A DNA stretch of 14,596 nucleotides from Leucobacter sp. (GCA_031178565.1 JAPSIU010000039.1:1-14596), one strand, 5' to 3'. Positions 6,510 to 14,590 are shown, counted from the first letter of the stretch. Made by a program: numbers and translations. Notes: generated by a model from the letters alone, not told the origin.

Positions 6510-7514
6510 ATGAAGACCCGAAACGCCACGACCCTCGGGGCGCTCGCCGCGCTCCTCGCCCTCGGACTGTCCGGCTGCTCCGGCGCCCCGTCCTCCGCAC
6601 CCGGCGAGGAAACCGATGCGGCGGGGGCGGCGTCCGCCGCCTTCCCCGTCACGCTCGAGGTGCCGGGCGCGTCCGAGCCGCTGGTGATCGAGGAGGAGCC
6701 GACCCGGATCGCGGCGCTCTCTCCCGACGCGGCGATCGCGCTGCACGAGCTCGGGCTGACCGAGCGCATCGTCGCGGTTCCCGAGAGCGCGAAGAACACC
6801 ACCCTGAACCCTCACGCCGAAGAGATGGAGGGCGTCGAGAACGTGGTCCCGGGGGAGAACAGTCCCGAGCCGGAGCAGGTGCTCTCCTGGCAGCCGGACC
6901 TCGTCGTCGTCACGGCCAGGCACACCGGAGAGCAGGACGCCTCCGAGCGGCTGACCGCGACGGGCGTGCCGGTGCTCACCCTGACGAACGGATGGTCCAC
7001 CTCGGAAGCGGTCGTGGAGAACCTGGAGCTCCTCGGGAAGGCGACGGGGGCCTCCTCGGAGGCCGACGAGCTCTCGGGGGAGATCCGCGAGGGCGTCGAG
7101 GACGTTCGCGAACTCGCGGCCGGAGCCGATTCGACGCCGAGCGTCGCGATCCTGAGCAACCAGGCGCGAGCTCCGTTCATCAACGCGGGGACGTCTCTCG
7201 TGTCGGAGCTCGTCACCAACGCGGGCGGCAGCAACGCCGCCGACGCCGTCGGGATCTCGAAGACCATGCCGGTGCAGCCCGAGCAGCTCGTCGCGATGAA
7301 CCCCGACGCCATCATGCTCGTCGACGTCACCGGAAAGGGCGAGGGATCGTTCGACTCCCTGCTCGGCAACCACGCGGTCGCGGCCCTGCCGGCGGTTCAG
7401 AGCGGACAGGTGAAGATGTTCCCCGGCAAGGAGGTGTACGGCCTGGCCGGACGCGAGGTCGTCTCGGGAAGCGAGGCGGTGCTCGAGTGGCTGCACCCCC
7501 GGCTCGCGGAGTGA
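6510..7514 (+). CDS. Lipoprotein substrate-binding protein of the FecB/BtuF-like class
   Basis: 334 residues. A signal peptide with hydrophobic core (about 8-20) ends in the lipobox LSGC, so Cys23 should be lipid-anchored on the outer face of the membrane. The body has the class III binding-protein pattern: EPTRIAALSPDAAIALHELGLTERIVAV near the start, EQVLSWQPDLVVV in the middle, and EQLVAMNPDAIMLV with a DSLLGNHAVAALPAVQSGQV segment in the second lobe. It hands ligand to the FecCD permease encoded upstream. AGAAAGG five bases before the ATG is a good ribosome site. The ligand (siderophore, haem, zinc or other metal chelate, cobalamin) cannot be read from sequence. The stop overlaps the next gene's GTG. 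Confidence 0.9.
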   Translation: MKTRNATTLGALAALLALGLSGCSGAPSSAPGEETDAAGAASAAFPVTLEVPGASEPLVIEEEPTRIAALSPDAAIALHELGLTERIVAVPESAKNTTLNPHAEEMEGVENVVPGENSPEPEQVLSWQPDLVVVTARHTGEQDASERLTATGVPVLTLTNGWSTSEAVVENLELLGKATGASSEADELSGEIREGVEDVRELAAGADSTPSVAILSNQARAPFINAGTSLVSELVTNAGGSNAADAVGISKTMPVQPEQLVAMNPDAIMLVDVTGKGEGSFDSLLGNHAVAALPAVQSGQVKMFPGKEVYGLAGREVVSGSEAVLEWLHPRLAE

Positions 7515-9187
7515 CGGGCGGTCGATCGGGAACGGATCCCGCCGTGCACCCGCTCGTGAGGGGATCGGTCCCGAGGTCGGATCTCGTCCTCTCGGTGGCG
7601 CTCGCGTGGCTGCAGGCGGCCGCGATGACCGGGGTCGTCGTCGCGCTGGGGCGTGGCGTCGACCTGCTCGCGAGCGGGGGTGCGGTCGCCTCGGTCGTAC
7701 CGGTGCTCGTCGTGTGCGTCGCGGTCGCCGCCGCCGCGACGGCCGCGGACGCCGTGCACTCGGCGGCGGCGCAGGCCCGGGCGGAGCGGATCCTGCGGGC
7801 GGGTGTCGTCGAGTCGATCTTCCGCGCGGGCGTCCCCGCGGCCGCGTCGAGATCAGGTGAGCTGCTGGCGCTCGCGACGGATTCCGTCGAACGCGCCGCT
7901 CACTACCGGGCGACGTTCATCGGGCCAATCATCGGATCCTTCACGACGCCCCTCGTCGTGCTCGCCGTCACCGCGCTCGCGATCGACCCGGTCCTCGCAG
8001 CGTGGCTCGCACTCATGGTCGTGGTCGTGCCGTTCGTCATCGTCGCGGCCCAGCGCGCCGTCCGTCGTTCCGGCGGCGAGAATCGGCGCGAGCGGGCGCG
8101 GTTGACCTCGGCGTTCCTGACGAACGTGCAGGGCCTCGCGACGCTCGTCGCGGCCCGCGCCGCCGAGCGCGCGGCTCGCCGTCTCGCGGAGCAGGGCGAG
8201 CGCCACCGCCGCTGCCTCATGCGCCTGCTCGCCAGGAATCAGGTCCTCATCCTCGTGATGGACGCCTCGGTGTCGCTCGGGATCGTGCTCGTCGCCGTGC
8301 TGCTCGCCGCCCGGCGGCTGAGCGCCGGGGAGCTGAGTCTCGGCGGAGCGGTCGCGGGGATCCTGGTGGCGCTGCTCGTCATCCGCCCCGTCGACTCGGT
8401 CGGATCGTTCTTCTACATCGGGATCGGGGGACGCGCCGCCGAGCGCGCCCTCACGGACCAGCTGAGCCGGTTCCCCGGCGAGGATGGGGAGGGCGGCGAG
8501 GACGGCGAGCGGAGCGGCGGCGGCAAGGCCGGCCTCGCCGCCATCGAGTTCGAGCGGGTGACCGCCGGGTGGATTCCGGGGCGGCCGGTCGTGCAGGATC
8601 TCTCCCTGCGCGTCGACGCGGGCGAGCACGTCGCCCTCGTCGGACCGAGCGGCGTCGGTAAGTCGACCGTTTCGGCGCTCCTTCAAGCGCATCTGCTCCC
8701 GACCGCCGGCCGGGTGCGAGTGGCGGGTGAGGCGACGAGGGCGACCTCCGCAGCCCGGATCCGCAGCGGACTCGCGGTCGTGGAGCAGCGCACCTTCCTC
8801 TTCCACGGCACGATCGCCGACAATCTCCGCATCGCCGCTGCCGACGTCGGAGAACCGGAGCTGTGGCGCGCGCTCGGAGCTGCGGGCCTCGACCGAGAGG
8901 TGCGGGAGATGCCGCTCGGCCTCGACACCGTGGTGGGAGAGCATGGGCTGACGCTCTCCGGCGGGCAGAGCCAGCGCCTCGCGATCGCGCGCGCGGTCCT
9001 CCGGGATGCGCCGATCCTCATCCTGGACGAGCCGACTTCGCAGGTCGATCTCGCGGGGGAGGCCGCGTTCCTCCGGAGCCTCTCGTCGCTCGCGAGCGAT
9101 CGCACCGTGCTGATGATCGCTCACCGGCCGGGGGCGATCCTCGCCGCCGATCGTGTCATCCGCCTGGATCCGCGGGAGAACCCCTGA
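7511..9187 (+). CDS. Half-size ABC transporter of exporter fold, first subunit
   Basis: 558 residues: six membrane helices (about 24-310) then a nucleotide-binding domain (about 343-558). Walker A is GPSGVGKST (378-386), signature LSGGQ (482-486), Walker B ILILDE (502-507) and switch His538. All are intact. GTG 7511 overlaps the previous stop codon by four bases and is preferred for coupling; GTG 7544 (11 residues shorter) is an alternative, since neither has a strong ribosome site. The 1-bp overlap with the following similar gene indicates a heterodimer. Beside a FecBCD set, such pairs resemble siderophore importers of exporter fold (IrtAB, YbtPQ) or metallophore exporters; a CydDC-like role cannot be excluded. 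The open frame upstream to 5996 is shadow of other genes. Confidence 0.88.
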   Translation: MTGGRSGTDPAVHPLVRGSVPRSDLVLSVALAWLQAAAMTGVVVALGRGVDLLASGGAVASVVPVLVVCVAVAAAATAADAVHSAAAQARAERILRAGVVESIFRAGVPAAASRSGELLALATDSVERAAHYRATFIGPIIGSFTTPLVVLAVTALAIDPVLAAWLALMVVVVPFVIVAAQRAVRRSGGENRRERARLTSAFLTNVQGLATLVAARAAERAARRLAEQGERHRRCLMRLLARNQVLILVMDASVSLGIVLVAVLLAARRLSAGELSLGGAVAGILVALLVIRPVDSVGSFFYIGIGGRAAERALTDQLSRFPGEDGEGGEDGERSGGGKAGLAAIEFERVTAGWIPGRPVVQDLSLRVDAGEHVALVGPSGVGKSTVSALLQAHLLPTAGRVRVAGEATRATSAARIRSGLAVVEQRTFLFHGTIADNLRIAAADVGEPELWRALGAAGLDREVREMPLGLDTVVGEHGLTLSGGQSQRLAIARAVLRDAPILILDEPTSQVDLAGEAAFLRSLSSLASDRTVLMIAHRPGAILAADRVIRLDPRENP

Positions 9188-10992
9188 TGGGCGGGCGAGC
9201 ACCCCGCGGCGTGCCGGCGGGCTCGCAACCGGCCGCGCCGACGACCGCGCGGTCGACCGCGTCGCCGGCCGTGCGAACGATCGACCCGACGACCGCGCCG
9301 ACCCGTCGCGCGCTCACCCGCTGGCTCGTCGCGCGGACGCGCCACCTGCTCGCACCGCTCGCCCTCGCGGTGCTCGCGCGGATCCTCGGCCACCTCATCG
9401 GCGCGGCCGTCCTCGTCGTCGCGGCGGCCGGACTCGTCGGCATCGCCTCGGGGGAGCGCGTGTCCCTCACGGCGCAGGCGCTCGTGATCGTCGGGCTGAG
9501 TCTCGCCAAGGCGGGCCTGCGCTATCTGGAGCACTACGCGGGGCACTGGGTCGCGTTCTCGGCGCTGCAGCGCCTGCGCGAGCTCCTCTTCGCAAAGCTC
9601 ATCCCGCAGGCGCCGGCCGCCACGACCGGTCGCGCCTCCGCCGAGCTGACGGAGCGCGCCACGCGCGACATCGATCGTATCGAGGTCTTCTTCGCGCACA
9701 CGATCCCGCCGGTCGTCGCGTCCCTCGTCGTGCCGGCCGTCGCACTGGGATGGCTCGCCGTCGCCGTCAGCCCGCGCCTCGCCGGGATCATCGCGGTGTT
9801 CCTCGCGGCGGCGCTGCTGCTGCCGTTCTTCGCGGCGCGGTCGACCTGGGCGGCCACCCGCGCGCAGCTGCTCGCCTGCGGAGGCGTCGCGACGCACGTC
9901 TCCGACGACATCCAGGGGCTGCGCGAGGTGCTCGCATTCGAAGCGCAGAGCCGGCGGTTGGAGTCTCTCGCGGCGCGAGAGGCCGACGTGTCTCGAGCGC
10001 AGCGGCGGATCGGCCGTGTCGTCGCCGCCCGCGGCGCGCTCGAGCGGGTCATCTGGGGCGGGTGCCTCGTCGCGGTGCTGCTCAGCGGAGCCTCGGGCGC
10101 GGAGGTCGCGGTGGCCCTCGCCCTCACATTCGCCCTCTGGCTCTCCGGATCCGGGATCGACGACTTCGCCACGGGCTTGGACGCGGCGTTCGCGGCGTGC
10201 GATCGCGTCCGGAGGATCGTGGACGCGCCCGTCGCCGTCCGGGACACGGGAACGCGCATCCCCGAGGGGTCGGCTGCGCTGCCCGTCGCCCTCGAGGGCG
10301 TCTCGTTCACCTATCCGGGAGCGTCGGAACCGGCCCTCTCGCGGGTGTCGCTCCGCTTCGACCCGGGCGGATGGCACTACGTCACCGGACCCTCCGGAAG
10401 CGGAAAATCGACGGTCGCGTCGCTGCTCGTGCGGGCCTGGGACCCGGACTCGGGGCGCATTCTGCTCGACGGCGCACCCCTGGACGAGTTCTCGTTGGAC
10501 GCGCTGCGCGAGGCGGTCGCGGTCGTCGATCAGCGACCGGTGCTGTTCCCGGGGACGGTCGCCGGGAACCTGCGCCTGGGCCGCCCCGAGGCCTCCGAGG
10601 AGGAGCTTCGGAGCGCACTCCGCGCCGTCGGCCTCGACGCGGGTGCGCTCGCGGACGGGCTCGAGACCGCGGTGGGAGAGCGCGGCACGGCGCTGTCCGG
10701 CGGGCAGCTGCAGCGCGTCGCGATCGCGCGTGCGCTCGTCTCCCGTCCGCGCGTGCTGGTGCTCGACGAGGCGCTCAGCCAGCTCGACGCCGACACCGCG
10801 GCCGTCGTCCGCGAACGGCTCTCCGGCCTCGGCGACGCGCTCACGATCGTAGAGATCACCCACCGCACCGACGTGATCCCCGACGAAGGCCGTGTCGCGG
10901 TCGTGGATCGGGGCGAGGTCGTCGAGCGGGGCTCAGCGGGTGAACTGCGTGCTCGCGGATCGGCGTTCGCGCGGCTCGCGCTCCGGGGTTGA
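9187..10992 (+). CDS. Half-size ABC transporter of exporter fold, second subunit
   Basis: 601 residues. A Thr/Pro/Ala-rich tail (1-40) precedes the membrane domain (about 52-330). The ATP domain has an A-loop Tyr376, Walker A GPSGSGKST (401-409), signature LSGGQ (503-507), Walker B VLVLDE (523-528) and switch His559. Both ATP sites of the presumed heterodimer therefore look catalytically competent. It starts at ATG 9187 in a TGATG junction with the first subunit, the tightest coupling in the operon. It is the last gene of the run that begins at 4397. It probably moves the same metal-chelate system's cargo, in or out; direction cannot be decided from the sequence. The open frame extends upstream to 8863 but that part overlaps the first subunit's ATP domain. 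Confidence 0.88.
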   Translation: MGGRAPRGVPAGSQPAAPTTARSTASPAVRTIDPTTAPTRRALTRWLVARTRHLLAPLALAVLARILGHLIGAAVLVVAAAGLVGIASGERVSLTAQALVIVGLSLAKAGLRYLEHYAGHWVAFSALQRLRELLFAKLIPQAPAATTGRASAELTERATRDIDRIEVFFAHTIPPVVASLVVPAVALGWLAVAVSPRLAGIIAVFLAAALLLPFFAARSTWAATRAQLLACGGVATHVSDDIQGLREVLAFEAQSRRLESLAAREADVSRAQRRIGRVVAARGALERVIWGGCLVAVLLSGASGAEVAVALALTFALWLSGSGIDDFATGLDAAFAACDRVRRIVDAPVAVRDTGTRIPEGSAALPVALEGVSFTYPGASEPALSRVSLRFDPGGWHYVTGPSGSGKSTVASLLVRAWDPDSGRILLDGAPLDEFSLDALREAVAVVDQRPVLFPGTVAGNLRLGRPEASEEELRSALRAVGLDAGALADGLETAVGERGTALSGGQLQRVAIARALVSRPRVLVLDEALSQLDADTAAVVRERLSGLGDALTIVEITHRTDVIPDEGRVAVVDRGEVVERGSAGELRARGSAFARLALRG

Positions 10993-11010
10993 GGCCGGCG
11001 CACGGTCGCG

Positions 11011-11054
11011 GTTCATCGGCTGTTCACGCAGGGTTTCATTATCGGTCCACCGGT
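11011..11054 (+). promoter_or_regulatory. phoP binding site: PHO box: three to four 11-bp direct repeats
   Basis: Successive 11-mers read GTTCATCGGCT (11011), GTTCACGCAGG (11022), GTTTCATTATC (11033) and a weaker GGTCCACCGGT (11044-11054). GTTCAYC-type units at an 11-bp period are the known PhoP-binding pattern in actinobacteria. TTCATT (11035-11040) and GTAATT (11058-11063) could act as -35 and -10 with a 17-bp spacer, leaving an untranslated leader of roughly 90 bases. It sits upstream of a phosphate/phosphonate-type transporter, which fits activation by PhoP in phosphate starvation. Confidence 0.72.
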
Positions 11055-11158
11055 CTCGTAATTGCTCGTCACCTTGATCGGGTGGACTACTGCTATCGCC
11101 GTTCGCGATGCACGCCGGATCCGCCGGGCTCCCGTATTCCCCACTGAAAGGCCACACC

Positions 11159-12082
11159 ATGCGCTCTCGCGCTCTCTCCGCTGTCGCCCTCGTCGGTCTC
11201 GGTGCGCTCGCCCTGGCCGGCTGTTCCAGCCAGGCCTCGGCGGAAGGCCCCGCCGAGGCCGATCCGAACGCCCCCATCACGATCGCCACGACCTCCGTAG
11301 GCGACGACCCCACCGCCGAGAACCCCGCGGACGCTCTCGCCGAGCTCCTCTCCGAGGAGACCGGCCGCGAGGTCGAGATCGTAGACGTGCCCGACTACTC
11401 GGCCGTGGTCGAGGCGCTGCGCAACCACCACGTCGACATCGGCTTCATGAGCGGCTTCCCCTCGGCTCTGGCGGTGAGCACGGGCGAGGTCGACTCGCTC
11501 ATCGCCTGGCCGGGCGACCAGGAGCCGGTCTCGACCTGCCTCGTGCTGGACGGATCGCCGCTGCAGTCCTTCGACGACATCACCCCCGACACGGTCATCG
11601 CCTTCGCGGACGCCGCGTCGAGCTCCGGCTACTTCATGCCCGTCGGCATGCTGCACGAGGCCGGCCTCGAGAAGGACGAGGACTACACCCCGATGATGTC
11701 GGGCGGCCACGACATGAGCAACATCGCGCTCAAGGAGGGCCAGGTCGATGTCTCCTGCACCTCGACGATCTTCCCGAAGCGAGCCGGTATGGGCGATCCG
11801 ATGTTCCCCTTCGAGGAGGGAGAGACGCGCTCGATCGGCGAGAGCGGGCCGATGCCCATCGCGGTGACGATGCTCGCCGACCAGAACCTCGCGGAGGACA
11901 AGCGCGAGCTGCTGCTCGAGGCGCTTCCGAAGGTGATCTCGGAGGAGAACGTCGATCGCCTGAGCACGTTCGTCGAGGCCACGCAGGGATCCGAGCCGAT
12001 CCTGGAGCCCTCGACGGACATCTTCGAGCCGTTCGTCGAACTCGCCGCGGTCGCGGACGTCGACATCTCGGACCTCGGCTGA
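11159..12082 (+). CDS. phnD: Phosphate/phosphonate-type ABC transporter binding lipoprotein (PhnD-like)
   Basis: 307 residues. The signal peptide ends in the lipobox LALAGC, so the protein is lipid-anchored outside the membrane. The body fits the PhnD family: an early strand ITIATTSVGDDP, then DYSAVVEALRNHHVDIGFMSGFPSAL, a central SSSGYFMPVGMLHEAGL and a GGHDMSNIALKEGQVDVSCTS segment that lines the ligand cleft. The ATG at 11159 is chosen for GAAAGG seven bases upstream and because the signal peptide starts there; an in-frame ATG at 11108 would put 17 extra residues before it. The PHO box upstream and phnC/phnE downstream set its role in phosphorus uptake. The family takes phosphonate, phosphite or, as shown for the M. 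smegmatis PhnDCE system, phosphate; which applies here is unknown. Confidence 0.88.
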   Translation: MRSRALSAVALVGLGALALAGCSSQASAEGPAEADPNAPITIATTSVGDDPTAENPADALAELLSEETGREVEIVDVPDYSAVVEALRNHHVDIGFMSGFPSALAVSTGEVDSLIAWPGDQEPVSTCLVLDGSPLQSFDDITPDTVIAFADAASSSGYFMPVGMLHEAGLEKDEDYTPMMSGGHDMSNIALKEGQVDVSCTSTIFPKRAGMGDPMFPFEEGETRSIGESGPMPIAVTMLADQNLAEDKRELLLEALPKVISEENVDRLSTFVEATQGSEPILEPSTDIFEPFVELAAVADVDISDLG

Positions 12083-12101
12083 GCGACGGGACACCGACGT
12101 C

Positions 12102-12998
12102 ATGACGACTCCAGCGATGCCCGGCGCTGTCAAGCCGATGACTCCCGCAGCGGCTCCCGCAGCGGCTCCCGCGGCGGCTCCCGCGGCGGCCGCCGATCCG
12201 GTGCCTCCCACTACCGGGGAGCTGCGCCAGCATCTCCCGCTCGCCTCGGTGAAGGGGCTCGAGGTCTCGTACGGCACGGGGCCGCTCGTGCTCGACGGGG
12301 TCGACCTCGACCTCTACCCCGGGGAGACGGTCGCCCTGCTCGGCTCGTCGGGATCCGGAAAATCGACCCTCATGAAGAGCCTCACCGGCTTCGCCCCCAT
12401 CAGCGGCGGCTCGGTGCGGGTCGTCGGCAACGACATGACGAACCTGCGCCGCGGGCAGTTGAGGGACGTGCGCGCCTCGGTGGGTCAGGTGTTCCAGCAG
12501 TTCAACCTCGTCGGGCGGCTCGGGGTGCTCACCAACGTGCTCACGGGCGGCCTGCACGAGGCCGGCCCGATCAATCTCGCCGGCGGCTTCACCTCGGCGC
12601 AGCGCCGGCGCGCGCTCGAACTGCTCGATCGGGTCGGGATCGCGCACAAGGCGAAGGAGCAGGCTCGCTCGCTCTCGGGCGGGCAGCAGCAGCGCGTCGC
12701 CATCGCGCGAGCGCTCATGCAGCGGCCGAAGCTGATCCTCGCCGACGAGCCCGTCGCGTCCCTCGATCCGAAGATGTCCCACTCGGTGCTCGACCTGCTG
12801 CAGACGATCGCCAGGGAGGACGGCATTCCCGTGCTCGTGAGCCTGCACGTGCTGCCGCTGGCGATGCAGCACTCCGACCGCATCGTCGGCCTCCGTGACG
12901 GCCGGATGCTCGTGTCGGCACCGACCGCGCAGCTCACGGCCGACGATCTCCAGGGGATCTACGCCCACGACGAGGAGGCATCCGATGACGACGCGTGA
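12102..12998 (+). CDS. phnC: Phosphate/phosphonate-type ABC transporter ATPase (PhnC-like)
   Basis: 298 residues; the family core begins at about residue 48. Walker A is GSSGSGKST (81-89), Q loop Gln132 (VFQQFNL), signature LSGGQ (191-195), Walker B LILADEP (211-217) and switch His249. The VFQQFNLVGRLGVLTNVLTG and KEQARSLSGGQQQRVAIARA stretches are typical of PhnC. A 45-residue N-terminal extension holds AAAP repeats encoded by 12-bp tandem units (12147-12194). In-frame ATGs at 12117 and 12138 would shorten the tail, but none of the starts has a clear ribosome site, so 12102 is kept provisionally. It starts 19 bp after phnD and overlaps phnE by 14 bp. Confidence 0.9.
   Translation: MTTPAMPGAVKPMTPAAAPAAAPAAAPAAAADPVPPTTGELRQHLPLASVKGLEVSYGTGPLVLDGVDLDLYPGETVALLGSSGSGKSTLMKSLTGFAPISGGSVRVVGNDMTNLRRGQLRDVRASVGQVFQQFNLVGRLGVLTNVLTGGLHEAGPINLAGGFTSAQRRRALELLDRVGIAHKAKEQARSLSGGQQQRVAIARALMQRPKLILADEPVASLDPKMSHSVLDLLQTIAREDGIPVLVSLHVLPLAMQHSDRIVGLRDGRMLVSAPTAQLTADDLQGIYAHDEEASDDDA
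12147..12194 (+). repeat. 12-bp tandem repeat inside phnC
   Basis: Four 12-bp units begin at 12147, 12159, 12171 and 12183. The first two are identical GCAGCGGCTCCC, the third has one change and the fourth is diverged. The period is a multiple of three, so unit number can vary without breaking the frame. They encode an Ala/Pro-rich tail outside the ATPase core. Confidence 0.8.
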
Positions 12999-13827
12999 GA
13001 GCACCCGGCGGGGGCAGTCGCTGACGCCCGGGCTCGATCCGAAGGAGCGCGAGCGCTTGGAGCGCGCCTTCACCGTGCCGCGCGCCCGCTTCCTCCTCGG
13101 GTTGCCGGTCGTCGTCGTGATCCTGCTGTGGTCGTTCGTCGGGGCGAAGTTCGACTTCGCGAAACTCGGCGAGGGCGCGGTGAACATGGGCGACTTCCTG
13201 TCGCAGATGTTCCCTCCCACCTGGGACAAGTTCGGCACCATCGTCGCGCTGCTGATCGAGACACTGCAGATGGCGATCGTCGGCACCGTGCTCGGCGCGG
13301 TGCTCTCGCTCATCGTCGCCTTCGGAGCCGCCTCCAACATCGCGCCGAAGTGGCTGTACTATCCGACGCGCTGGCTCATGAACATCATCCGCTCGCTGCC
13401 GGACCTCGTGTTCGCGCTGATGTTCGTCTCGGCCGTCGGTCTCGGCCCCTTCGCGGGCATCCTCGCGATGACGATCGGTTCGATCGGTTCGATCGGCAAG
13501 ATCTTCGCGGAGGCCATGGAGGCGGTGGACCGAGGGCCGGTCACCGCGATGCAGGCGGTCGGCGCCTCGAAGCGCCAGACCGTCCAGTACGGGATCCTGC
13601 CGCAGGCCTCGCCGATGCTCGTCTCCTACACCCTCCTCCTGTTCGAGGGCAACGTGCGCGGCGCGACGATCCTCGGCATGGTCGGCGCGGGCGGCATCGG
13701 CCTCGAGCTCACCACCGCGATGCGCATGTACGACTACGGTCACCTCAGCGCCATCGTCATCTGCATCATCGTGCTCGTCACCGCCATCGACCAGGCGAGC
13801 GCCATCATCCGAAGGAAGATCACATGA
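12985..13827 (+). CDS. phnE: Phosphate/phosphonate-type ABC transporter permease (PhnE-like)
   Basis: 280 residues. A charged cytoplasmic N-terminus (1-34) leads to TM1 (about 35-53), with further membrane segments at about 85-118, 128-155, 157-173, 212-240 and 252-275. The coupling motif of the permease family is clear: EAMEAVDRGPVTAMQAVGAS (176-195) followed by GILPQASP, which docks on the ATPase. This is the standard PhnE layout. The ATG at 12985 has GAGGAGG six bases upstream, a strong ribosome site inside the end of phnC (14-bp overlap). The stop overlaps the phosphatase start (ATGA). It forms the channel of the transporter with the binding lipoprotein and ATPase encoded upstream. Confidence 0.92.
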   Translation: MTTRESTRRGQSLTPGLDPKERERLERAFTVPRARFLLGLPVVVVILLWSFVGAKFDFAKLGEGAVNMGDFLSQMFPPTWDKFGTIVALLIETLQMAIVGTVLGAVLSLIVAFGAASNIAPKWLYYPTRWLMNIIRSLPDLVFALMFVSAVGLGPFAGILAMTIGSIGSIGKIFAEAMEAVDRGPVTAMQAVGASKRQTVQYGILPQASPMLVSYTLLLFEGNVRGATILGMVGAGGIGLELTTAMRMYDYGHLSAIVICIIVLVTAIDQASAIIRRKIT

Positions 13828-14543
13828 CCATCGTCGACATCCCCGTCATCCCGCTCTCCGCGCCCGTCAACCTCCGAGACCTCGGGGGCATCCCGATCCG
13901 GAACGGCGTCATCCGCGCCGGCTTCGCGATCCGGGCCGACGATCTCGCCACCGTCACCGAGGAGACCGCGGCCCGGCTCGTCGACGACGGACTCCGCGCG
14001 GTGATCGACCTGCGCTCACCCGAGGAGGTCGGGATCACCGGGCGCGGCCCGTTCAGTGCGCATGGATCCGTCGCCTACCACCACGTCCCGTTCCTCACGA
14101 GCATCGGCGAGGCGGCGGAGGACGGCGACCCCTTCGATCAGAGCCGCTACGGGCAGATGTACCGCCGCATGTACGAGGGAGCCGCCGGGCAGATCGTCAC
14201 CGCGCTCGCGATCATCGCCCATACCCCGGGTGCAGTGGCCTTCCACTGCGCGGCGGGGCAGGACCGAACGGGGGTGCTGGCGGCCTCGCTGCTGCTCGCG
14301 CTGGGCGCGGATCCGAACGACATCCTCGGGGACTACGTCCGCACCGGAGAGAACTCGGCGGCCATCCACGAGCGGATCCTCCCCGTGGTCGGACCCCTCA
14401 TGCGGCGCCTCGGCTACGAGCTGGATCCCGCAGCGCGGGCCGCCTCGCGGAAGGAGTTCTCGCCGGCACCCATGCTCGAGCTGCTGGGGGTCTGTCGGCA
14501 GCGGGAGCGGATCCGCTCGCGCCGCTGCGCGGAGCCGGGCTGA
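13824..14543 (+). CDS. Tyrosine-phosphatase-like protein (MptpB-like), 3' end apparently frameshifted
   Basis: 239 residues as read. The N-terminal NLRDLGG and RAGFAIRADDL segments and the C-x5-R loop HCAAGQDRTG (His141, Cys142, Arg148) match the bacterial tyrosine/dual-specificity/lipid phosphatase family with HCxxGKDR. Lys of that signature is Gln146 here. Cys142 and Arg148 are kept, so phosphoester cleavage is plausible. It is cytoplasmic: no signal peptide or membrane segment. It starts in an ATGA overlap with phnE, so it belongs to the presumed phosphate-starvation operon. The last 17 residues (CRQRERIRSRRCAEPG-like, Arg/Cys-rich) look out of frame; the family-like C-terminus continues in another frame to TAG at 14588-14590. 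The substrate (phosphoprotein, phosphoinositide or a small phosphoester) is unknown. Confidence 0.85.
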   Translation: MTIVDIPVIPLSAPVNLRDLGGIPIRNGVIRAGFAIRADDLATVTEETAARLVDDGLRAVIDLRSPEEVGITGRGPFSAHGSVAYHHVPFLTSIGEAAEDGDPFDQSRYGQMYRRMYEGAAGQIVTALAIIAHTPGAVAFHCAAGQDRTGVLAASLLLALGADPNDILGDYVRTGENSAAIHERILPVVGPLMRRLGYELDPAARAASRKEFSPAPMLELLGVCRQRERIRSRRCAEPG

Positions 14544-14590
14544 CCGACGGGCTCATCGGCCGGCTGCGCGAGCGAGCCCTGGCCGGATAG
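14486..14590 (+). other. Likely frameshift at GGGGG and displaced phosphatase C-terminus
   Basis: After the G run at 14486-14490 the next frame reads LSAAGADPLAPLRGAG, then LTDGLIGRLRERALAG and TAG (14588-14590). The GLTDxLIxRLRER ending is what this phosphatase family usually has. Adding one G to the run would join it to LELLG upstream and give about 255 residues. Whether this is a sequencing error, a real mutation or a slippery run cannot be told from one sequence. Confidence 0.65.

Noticed and set aside
5996..9187. 1063-residue open frame spanning three genes
   Set aside because: The part before 7511 is shadow sequence over the ATPase and binding-protein genes; only 7511-9187 has transporter sequence.
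11108..11161. Upstream ATG as phnD start
   Set aside because: It would add 17 residues before the signal peptide, with no ribosome site; the ATG at 11159 has GAAAGG at good spacing.
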